Below are positions 58,345 through 64,000 of a DNA stretch of 64,000 nt, one piece after another; within the stretch, counting starts at the first letter, position 1; each line of letters opens with the position of its first letter. Where the stretch lies: assembly GCA_043778205.1 (NCBI GenBank), contig JAYWGO010000034.1:13035-77034 (forward strand). Direction: 5' to 3'. The notes beneath the pieces are model-generated. The model did not search any database. It was not told the origin of the DNA and was given only the letters and a program-made list of their open reading frames with translations. The DNA is from JAAFIP01 sp043778205. Its GTDB lineage: Bacteria; Pseudomonadota; Gammaproteobacteria; Burkholderiales; Burkholderiaceae_C. A program made the position numbers and the translations under genes.

Positions 58345-59607
58345 TTAGGCTTTTTTAGCGGCTTCGCGGTACACCAACAAAGGGGGCTTATTTTCGTCAA
58401 TCGTTGACTCGTCCAACACCACTTTCTCTACATTACTGGTGTTGGGCAGGTCAAACATCGTGTCGATCAAGGCATTTTCTAAAATTGAGCGCAAGCCGCG
58501 TGCGCCCGTTTTACGCGCCAGCGCTTTGCGGGCAATGGCTTTGAGCGCGCTAGGGCGTACCTCTAGCTCAGCGCCTTCCATGGCCAGCAGTTTGGCGTAT
58601 TGCTTAACCAGGGCATTTTTCGGCTCGGTCAAAATTTGTACCATAGCTTCTTCGCTCAGCTCAGACAGCGATGTCACTACCGGCATGCGGCCAATCAGCT
58701 CAGGAATCAGACCATATTTGATCAGGTCTTCAGGCTCAATCTCTTGGAAGCTTTGGCTTAAGGAGCGCTGCTTTTTGCTTTTTACGGTGGCTCCAAAACC
58801 AATGCCTGAAGCCTCGGTGCGGGCTTCAATGACTTTCTCTAAACCGGCAAATGCGCCACCACAAATGAACAAAATATTGGTGGTGTCAATTTGCAAGAAG
58901 TCTTGGTTGGGGTGCTTGCGCCCACCTTGGGGCGGCACACTGGCCATGGTGCCTTCAATGATTTTGAGCAAGGCCTGTTGCACGCCCTCGCCGGACACGT
59001 CACGGGTAATGGACGGGTTGTCTGACTTGCGCGAGATTTTGTCGATCTCGTCAATGTACACAATGCCTTGCTGGGCTTTCTCTACATCGTAGTTGCAGGT
59101 TTGCAAGAGCTTGGAGATGATGTTTTCCACGTCTTCGCCTACGTAGCCCGCTTCGGTAAGCGTGGTGGCATCGGCCATGACAAAGGGCACGTTAAGCATG
59201 CGGGCCATGGTTTGCGCCAGCAGTGTTTTACCCGAGCCAGTGGGGCCAATTAGCAAAATATTGCTTTTGGTGAGCTCGACTTCACCGGGCTTGGTGGCAC
59301 CTTTGTAGCGCAAGCGTTTGTAGTGGTTATAGACAGCCACAGCCAAAGCGCGCTTGGCGGGGTCTTGGCCAATGACGTAGCTGTCCAGGTTGTTTTTAAT
59401 CTCCAGCGGTGTTGGCAAGTCGCCGCGCGCTTCGCGCTCGCTCTCGGGAAGCACTTCGTCGCGGATGATGTCGTTGCACAAATCAATGCATTCATCACAA
59501 ATAAACACCGAGGGCCCTGCTATGAGTTTTTTTACCTCGTGCTGGCTTTTGCCGCAAAAGGAGCAGTACAGTGTTTTTTCGCTCGGAGAGCCTTTACGGT
59601 CGGCCAT
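58345..59607 (-). CDS. clpX: ClpXP ATPase subunit ClpX
   Basis: ClpX unfolds substrates and feeds them to ClpP. The 420-residue protein has the N-terminal zinc-binding domain (CSFCGKS and CDECIDLCN), the AAA+ motifs GPTGSGKTLLAQ and IVYIDEIDKISRK, the pore loop region GYVGEDVEN and the sensor region LIPELIGRMPV. All are intact and the length is typical. It lies between clpP and lon; a terminator after clpP implies its own promoter upstream. Confidence 0.97.
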   Translation of the reverse strand: MADRKGSPSEKTLYCSFCGKSQHEVKKLIAGPSVFICDECIDLCNDIIRDEVLPESEREARGDLPTPLEIKNNLDSYVIGQDPAKRALAVAVYNHYKRLRYKGATKPGEVELTKSNILLIGPTGSGKTLLAQTMARMLNVPFVMADATTLTEAGYVGEDVENIISKLLQTCNYDVEKAQQGIVYIDEIDKISRKSDNPSITRDVSGEGVQQALLKIIEGTMASVPPQGGRKHPNQDFLQIDTTNILFICGGAFAGLEKVIEARTEASGIGFGATVKSKKQRSLSQSFQEIEPEDLIKYGLIPELIGRMPVVTSLSELSEEAMVQILTEPKNALVKQYAKLLAMEGAELEVRPSALKAIARKALARKTGARGLRSILENALIDTMFDLPNTSNVEKVVLDESTIDENKPPLLVYREAAKKA

Positions 59608-59686
59608 GGATAGGTGCCTGGTGATGCTAATAGTCTAATGATACTGCGAAGACGTAAGCAAAAACGTCAACAACTGCCCGCAGGAT

Positions 59687-59723
59687 GTAAAAACGGCCTT
59701 TGCCGGGGCTGACAAAGGCCGTT
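59687..59723 (-). terminator. Rho-independent terminator after clpP
   Basis: AACGGCCTTTG (59692-59702) pairs exactly with CAAAGGCCGTT (59713-59723). On the minus strand the stem is followed by TTTTTAC. It lies 20 bases after the clpP stop and separates clpP from clpX. Confidence 0.88.
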
Positions 59724-59743
59724 AGGCGCAGTCTTGTTTAAAT

Positions 59744-60379
59744 TTAAGGGCGTTTGGCAATAACCTGGTCTACCAAACCGTATTCCTTGGACTCGTCAGC
59801 CGATAGCCAAAAGTCGCGTTCTACATCGCGGGCAACTTTTTCCAGGGTTTGCCCGGTGCGTTCGGCCAAAATTTTGTTCAACTGCTCGCGGGTTTTTAAA
59901 ATCTCGCGGGCGGAAATTTCAATATCGCTGGCAGGGCCGCGTGCGCCGCCCGAGGGTTGGTGAATCATCACGCTGGCGTTGGGCAGGGCAATGCGTTTGC
60001 CTTTGGCACCTGCAGCCAGTAAAAACGCGCCCATGCTGGCGGCCATACCGGTGCACAGGGTGGATATATCTGGTTTGACGAAGTTCATGGTGTCAAAAAT
60101 AGCCAAGCCGGCACTGACCGAGCCGCCGGGGGAGTTGATATACAGGTAAATATCTTTATCGGGGTTTTCGCTCTCTAAAAAGAGCATTTGCGCTACCACC
60201 AAGTTGGCCATGTAGTCTTCCACAGGGCCGACCATGAAAATAATACGCTCTTTTAAAAGGCGTGAGTAAATGTCGTAGGCGCGTTCGCCACGGCCTGATT
60301 GTTCGATCACCATGGGCACCATGCCAAGGGCTTGGGCGGGCTCGAAGGTTTTATCTACAAAGGTGTCAAAACGGCTCAT
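59744..60379 (-). CDS. clpP: ClpXP protease subunit ClpP
   Basis: ClpP is the serine protease chamber used by ClpX. The 211-residue protein has the catalytic Ser in TGMAASMGAFLL, the catalytic His in VMIHQPSGG and the C-terminal region DRDFWLSADES-like segment (here ERDFWLSADESKEYG). A propeptide-like N-terminus (about 15 residues) is present. ATG at 60379 with GGAGAATTTG before it is chosen over a TTG three bases upstream. Confidence 0.97.
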   Translation of the reverse strand: MSRFDTFVDKTFEPAQALGMVPMVIEQSGRGERAYDIYSRLLKERIIFMVGPVEDYMANLVVAQMLFLESENPDKDIYLYINSPGGSVSAGLAIFDTMNFVKPDISTLCTGMAASMGAFLLAAGAKGKRIALPNASVMIHQPSGGARGPASDIEISAREILKTREQLNKILAERTGQTLEKVARDVERDFWLSADESKEYGLVDQVIAKRP

Positions 60380-60450
60380 CAAATTCTCCTAGAAGGTTCT
60401 ACTGTAACCATAAATGCGGGCCTGATGCCGCAACAGGGTTGCAAACTAAA

Positions 60451-60480
60451 TAGGGCCTGTATCTTTCGATACAAGCCCTA
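60451..60480 (-). terminator. Hairpin between tig and clpP
   Basis: TAGGGCCTGTATC (60451-60463) pairs with GATACAAGCCCTA (60468-60480) around TTTC with one mismatch. The downstream T-tract is poor (TTTAGTTTGC), so it may only attenuate transcription from tig into clpP. Confidence 0.55.
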
Positions 60481-60525
60481 AAGGGTTTAATTTGTAGGCA
60501 GCAAGCTGCGCTGCAGCACAAAAGA

Positions 60526-61836
60526 TTACTGCTGGCCCATGAGTTCGTCAAACGTCACCGATTTTTCGGTGATTTTGGCTTTAGACAATACAAACTCGGT
60601 CACATTGTTTTCAATGATCACAGCCTCTACTTCGGCCATGCGGCGGTTGTCGCTGAAGTACCAGCGGGTTACATCGCTGGGCTTTTCGTAGCTGGCAGCC
60701 AGCTCTTCTACGTGGTTTTTGATCTGCGCTTCGGTGGCTTGCAAATTGTGGCCACGCACCAGCTCAGCCACCACCAAACCTAGGCGCACGCGGCGCTCTG
60801 CTTGGGGGCGAAACACGTCATCAGGTATCGGTGCTTTGTCTGCGTCTTTGATGCCGCGCTGCTTAAGGTCGGCGCGCGCATTCTCGATCATGCGGTTAAT
60901 TTCGCTTTGCACGCTGCTTTTGGGCAGGTCTAGCTCTGCGCTGGCAGCCAATGCGTCCATGGCGGCGTTTTTGTTCTTGGCCAGTAAACGGAATTTAACT
61001 TCGCGCTCAAGGTTTTTCTTAATGTCAGCGCGCAGGCCGTCTACGCTGCTGTCTGCAATGCCCAGCGACTTGGCAAAGGCCTCGTTCACTTCGGGCAAAT
61101 GCACGGCTTCAAGCTTTTGGATACTGACCAAAAAGTCTGCGGTTTTGCCTGCAACCTCTTTGCCATGGTAATCGGCTGGGAACGGCAGCGGGAAGGTTTT
61201 GCTTTCGCCCAACTTCATGCCACGTACGGCATCGTCAAATTCTTTGAGCATTTGGCCTTCGCCAATGATGAAAGCAAAAGCTTCGGCTTTGCCGCCTTCA
61301 AACGGCTCGCCGTCTACTTTACCTGCAAAGTCTACTGTGACGCGGTCGCCTGCAGCGGCGGCGGCATCCAGCGCACGCTGGGAAAAAGTCTGGCGCTGCT
61401 TGCGCAAAATGTCAATGGTGCGGTCAATGGCGGCATCGGTTACATGGGCAGATACTTTTTCTACCTCTGCAGTAGACAGGTCGCCCAGCTTGACCTCGGG
61501 AAACACTTCGAAAACCGCATCAAAGCTCACTTCGCCTTCAGGCGCGCCTTCTTTTTCGGTGATGGTGGGCTGGCCTGCAACGCGCAGCTTGGCTTCGTTA
61601 GCAGCCACTGCAAAAGCCTCACCCACTTTGTCGTTCATTACTTCGTAGTGCACGCTGTAGCCGTAGCGCTGGGAGACGATGTTCATAGGCACTTTGCCTG
61701 GGCGAAAACCATCGATCTTGACTTGGCGGGCTAGCTTTTTTAAACGCGTGGCCACCTCGTTGCTGATGGTGGTTACTGGCAAGGTCAGGGTGATCTTGCG
61801 TTCGAGTTTTTCGAGGGTTTCAACGGCTACGGCCAT
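60526..61836 (-). CDS. tig: Trigger factor
   Basis: Trigger factor is the ribosome-bound chaperone and peptidyl-prolyl isomerase. The 436-residue protein shows the ribosome-docking motif GFRPGKVPMNIV near residue 45, an FKBP-type domain (GDRVTVDFAGKVDGEPFEGG, residues about 165-250) and the helical C-terminal arms. Length and gene order (tig-clpP-clpX-lon) are conserved in betaproteobacteria. Confidence 0.97.
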   Translation of the reverse strand: MAVAVETLEKLERKITLTLPVTTISNEVATRLKKLARQVKIDGFRPGKVPMNIVSQRYGYSVHYEVMNDKVGEAFAVAANEAKLRVAGQPTITEKEGAPEGEVSFDAVFEVFPEVKLGDLSTAEVEKVSAHVTDAAIDRTIDILRKQRQTFSQRALDAAAAAGDRVTVDFAGKVDGEPFEGGKAEAFAFIIGEGQMLKEFDDAVRGMKLGESKTFPLPFPADYHGKEVAGKTADFLVSIQKLEAVHLPEVNEAFAKSLGIADSSVDGLRADIKKNLEREVKFRLLAKNKNAAMDALAASAELDLPKSSVQSEINRMIENARADLKQRGIKDADKAPIPDDVFRPQAERRVRLGLVVAELVRGHNLQATEAQIKNHVEELAASYEKPSDVTRWYFSDNRRMAEVEAVIIENNVTEFVLSKAKITEKSVTFDELMGQQ

Positions 61837-61868
61837 GGTGTGTCTCTTTTAGGAAAATCTAAAGGGAG

Positions 61869-61955
61869 TGGTGCGCGGGGGGGGACTCGAACCCCCACAG
61901 TGTTGCCACCGTCAGGACCTAAACCTGGTGCGTCTACCAATTTCGCCACCCGCGC
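61869..61955 (-). tRNA. tRNA-Leu (UAG)
   Basis: The minus strand folds as a class II tRNA: acceptor GCGCGGG pairs with CCCGCGC, D-arm GGTAGACGCACC, anticodon loop TTTAGGT with TAG, a long variable arm and T-arm GGGGGTTCGAGTCCCCC. CCA is encoded (61869-61871). It lies just upstream of tig. Confidence 0.96.
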
Positions 61956-62129
61956 GGTTTTATATTCAAAGCTGGCGGCACAAGCCGCTCGCTGTCATTA
62001 GGTCAGCCTTCTATTTTAACCCGGAAATAGCTGCCTAGACCAGTCAACGGGCCCCTGCCCTTTGGCACTTGCACACTGTGCACCACACTGTGAACCACAT
62101 AGCGCACCTCATGCTGCACTGGCCGTCCG

Positions 62130-63464
62130 TCAAAAGCGCGCCATCTTGCAGCTGGTGGGCATTTCGGCTTGGGCCATCGGCACGGTTTTGACCACCCTAA
62201 AGCCATAACCCGAGCCCTCTACGTCAAATTTCACCCCAGGACTGCCTACTTTGTCCATCAAACCCACGACAAGCGGCTGCTGAAACTGGTGGTCGCTGGC
62301 GCGCATCACGCCTTTTTGGCCGGCAAAAGTCACGTCGGCTTTTTCCAGCGCCCTGCTGATGGCTGCCATGTCGAGTGCGCCTGCCTTGAGTGGCGCGGCT
62401 TGCAGTGCCTGGGCCAGCGCCTCGACCATCAGCTGCATGCGCAGGTGTACGTAGTCGTCAGCAGGCTTGGGGAAGCGCTGTTTAAAGCTTTGGTAAAAAG
62501 CCTCCGACTCTTTGCTGGCCACGTTGGGCAGCCAGTCGGCCACGGCCACCACCTTGCCTACGCCCGCCTCGCCAATAGCGGCAGGCGCGCCCAGCGCGTT
62601 ACCGTAAAAAGTGTAGAACTTGCCTTGGTAGCCTGCCTCTTTGCAGGCCTTTACCAAGAGCGTTAAATCGTTGCCAAAGTTGCCAGTGATGATGGCGGTG
62701 GCACCGCTGGCGATGATTTTGGCCGCGTAGGGGGCAAAGTCTTTCACGCGGCCCAGTGGGTGCAGCTCGTCGCCCACTATAGCCACGTCGCTGCGCTGCA
62801 GGGCCAACTGGCGGCGCGCCTCGCGCAGCACAGTTTGGCCAAAACTGTAGTCTTGGCCGATCAAATACGCAGATTTAACGCTTTGGTCGCTGCTAAGCAC
62901 TTGCATCAGCGCGGTCATGCGCATGTCGGCATGCGCGTCAAACCTAAAATGCCACGGGCTGCACTTTTCATTGGTCAAAATCGGGTCAACGGCAGAGTAG
63001 TTTAAAAAGATCACCTGCTTCTCAGGCTCGCGCTCGTTGTGTTTGTTCACCGCGTCAATCAACGCAGCCGCCACGGCTGAACTGTTACCTTGGCAAATAA
63101 TTTGCACACCGTCGTCAATGGCAGCGCGCAAAACTGACAGTGCCTCTTCTGTTTGGCCTTTGCTGTCATAGCGCAGCAGTTCCAGCGGTTTGCTGGTGGC
63201 GCTGACGCCAGTGCCATTCCCAGCACCCAGCCGCACACCGCCGCGCGCGTTCACACGCTCGCATGCCCACAGCAAGTTGCGAAAAACTGCCTCACCTGTG
63301 TTGGCGAACGGGCCACTTAAACCTTCTATCATTGCTATTTTTAATGTAGCTGCTTGTGCAGCATTTCCTTGGGCCATAGCACTAAAAGGCTTAAAAATGC
63401 TGCCCGATATGGTTGCCAAGCTTAGGCTTTTCAATAGCCCACGGCGAAATTTATTCATTGTCAT
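62130..63464 (-). CDS. ABC transporter substrate-binding protein, branched-chain amino-acid type
   Basis: This 444-residue periplasmic binding protein belongs to the Leu/Ile/Val-binding (Peripla_BP_6) family. The mature part opens with TLKIAMIEGLSGPFANTGEAV and contains QGNSSAVAAALIDAVNKHN, SAYLIGQDYSFGQTVLREAR and IITGNFGNDLTLLVKACKEAG. The N-terminus has twin arginines (FRRGLLKSLS), so a Tat-type signal is possible. Residues about 22-44, across the signal peptide end and mature start, are encoded by a reversed copy of the dispersed repeat (copy G). AAGGGAACT precedes ATG. No permease or ATPase genes are in the window. The ligand is unknown. Confidence 0.9.
   Translation of the reverse strand: MTMNKFRRGLLKSLSLATISGSIFKPFSAMAQGNAAQAATLKIAMIEGLSGPFANTGEAVFRNLLWACERVNARGGVRLGAGNGTGVSATSKPLELLRYDSKGQTEEALSVLRAAIDDGVQIICQGNSSAVAAALIDAVNKHNEREPEKQVIFLNYSAVDPILTNEKCSPWHFRFDAHADMRMTALMQVLSSDQSVKSAYLIGQDYSFGQTVLREARRQLALQRSDVAIVGDELHPLGRVKDFAPYAAKIIASGATAIITGNFGNDLTLLVKACKEAGYQGKFYTFYGNALGAPAAIGEAGVGKVVAVADWLPNVASKESEAFYQSFKQRFPKPADDYVHLRMQLMVEALAQALQAAPLKAGALDMAAISRALEKADVTFAGQKGVMRASDHQFQQPLVVGLMDKVGSPGVKFDVEGSGYGFRVVKTVPMAQAEMPTSCKMARF
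63333..63402 (+). repeat. Dispersed ~65-bp repeat, copy G, inside the substrate-binding protein gene
   Basis: Reads TAGCTGCTTGTGCAGCATTT with the core CCTTGGGC and tail AAAAGGCTTAAAAATG. Ungapped comparison with copy C gives 44 identities over 53 bases, with the 17-base core identical. It is antisense to the gene and keeps the frame open. Confidence 0.88.
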
Positions 63465-63572
63465 AGTTCCCTTGAAAAAACCGCTGGCATCTGCAAATAC
63501 AGCCCATGCGGCAAACGCTCTGCGCTAATGGTGGCGCAATAGCAAAGCCGCGAAGTGTACTAGGAGTTCGCC

Positions 63573-63920
63573 ATGTTTTTTTCACCTTCTGTTTCAGCTT
63601 CTGCTTTAAACCGCCACTTTCACACTGCCGCGCGCTATGGTGCGGCACCATCGTTGTACCTTAACCCCCACAGCCTGGAGCGCTTTGGTGATGCAGGCAT
63701 CCAGCGCAGCAGCAAAGGCGTGCAAGTTGAGTCCACCGACACCCATGTAACGCTGTCTTTGGACCTGCCCGGCTTGGCCAAAGAGCAACTGACGATTGCC
63801 ATTGAGGCAGATGTGGTGCGCATTGAATCTAAAGCCGATGCACCGCGCAGCTTTAAAGCGGCCTACCAACTGGCCCAAGACATTGACCCTGCCAGCAGCA
63901 GCGCTATTGATCAGGCCTAA
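63573..63920 (+). CDS. Short Hsp20-like protein, probably truncated
   Basis: This 115-residue protein resembles a small heat-shock protein (alpha-crystallin family). The N-terminal arm (1-45) is followed by VESTDTHVTLSLDLPGLAKEQL and VVRIESKADAPRSFKAAYQLAQDIDP, the first two thirds of the alpha-crystallin domain. The usual LENGVLTLxL strand and the C-terminal I-x-I tail are absent: the frame ends with SSSAIDQA. No other frame just downstream restores the missing part. TAGGAG precedes ATG. It may be a decayed gene or a shortened variant. Confidence 0.65.
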   Translation: MFFSPSVSASALNRHFHTAARYGAAPSLYLNPHSLERFGDAGIQRSSKGVQVESTDTHVTLSLDLPGLAKEQLTIAIEADVVRIESKADAPRSFKAAYQLAQDIDPASSSAIDQA

Positions 63921-63960
63921 TAAAGTTTGAACCTTTGCTATCTTTTTTAATCCAACCACC

Positions 63961-64000
63961 ATGGAAAAAGAAAATGCGAGAAAGCAAACTCTGGAGCAAC
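63961..64000 (+). CDS. Possible start of a further gene at window edge
   Basis: An ATG at 63961 begins a 13-codon open frame, MEKENARKQTLEQ, that continues out of the window on the plus strand. No convincing ribosome site is seen and the protein is too short to identify. Confidence 0.25.
   Translation, partial: MEKENARKQTLEQ

Noticed and set aside
61956..62129. Spacer between tRNA-Leu(UAG) and the substrate-binding protein gene, considered as an integration site
   Set aside because: No duplicated tRNA 3' end, integrase gene or repeat is visible.

Overview
The window is a chromosomal segment of a betaproteobacterium, most likely a member of the Comamonadaceae (Burkholderiales; a Rhodoferax, Curvibacter or Limnohabitans-like organism). 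This rests on a Bug/TctC solute receptor, the order trigger factor - clpP - clpX - lon behind tRNA-Leu(UAG), moderate GC, and a short dispersed repeat of a type familiar from that family. No organism-level search was possible.

Layout. Positions 1-8.2 kb hold ordinary accessory metabolism: the end of an acyl-CoA synthetase, a Bug receptor, a DUF3047 lipoprotein, an alpha/beta hydrolase divergent from a MarR regulator with a palindromic operator, a UMF1-type MFS transporter, thymidine kinase, a small acidic Burkholderiales protein and tRNA-Leu(UAA). Positions 8.4-55.4 kb form one very large type VI secretion (T6SS) locus. Positions 55.5-62 kb are housekeeping: tRNA-Cys, tRNA-Gly, lon, clpX, clpP, tig and tRNA-Leu(UAG). 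The right end has a branched-chain amino-acid-type substrate-binding protein and a shortened Hsp20-like gene.

The T6SS contains all 13 core parts: tssJ, tssA, tssB, tssC, hcp, tssE, tssF, tssG, clpV, two vgrG, tssK, tssL (with an OmpA-like domain) and tssM. It also has the full post-translational control set: a PpkA-type kinase, a PP2C phosphatase, an FHA protein (TagH) and TagF. Genes fall into blocks: tssA-B-C-hcp-orf (+); tssK-L-M-tagF-ppkA-mltA (-, ended by a clear terminator at 44.7 kb); sigma-like - membrane regulator - caspase - hcp2 - tagJ - tssE-F-G - clpV - vgrG2 - DUF6484 - DUF2169 - degenerate ketosynthase - PAAR-like nuclease - propeller - TIGR02270 (-, almost gapless over 20 kb); vgrG1 - DUF4280 (-); and tagH - pppA - outer-membrane barrel - CHAT protease (-).

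The most notable points are: (1) two exported caspase-fold proteases (C14 and CHAT) built into T6SS operons, one beside a sigma/anti-sigma-like pair and one beside a beta-barrel; (2) a beta-ketoacyl-synthase-fold protein lacking the catalytic Cys and His, translationally coupled to a DUF2169 protein and a GHH-type nuclease effector; (3) a VgrG with a proline hinge and a roughly 385-residue alanine-rich helical tail, and a second VgrG with about eleven 16-residue repeats; (4) a dispersed ~65-bp repeat with seven copies, one of which encodes the signal-peptide/mature junction of a transporter protein, while another, more diverged, appears as an in-frame insertion in ClpV.
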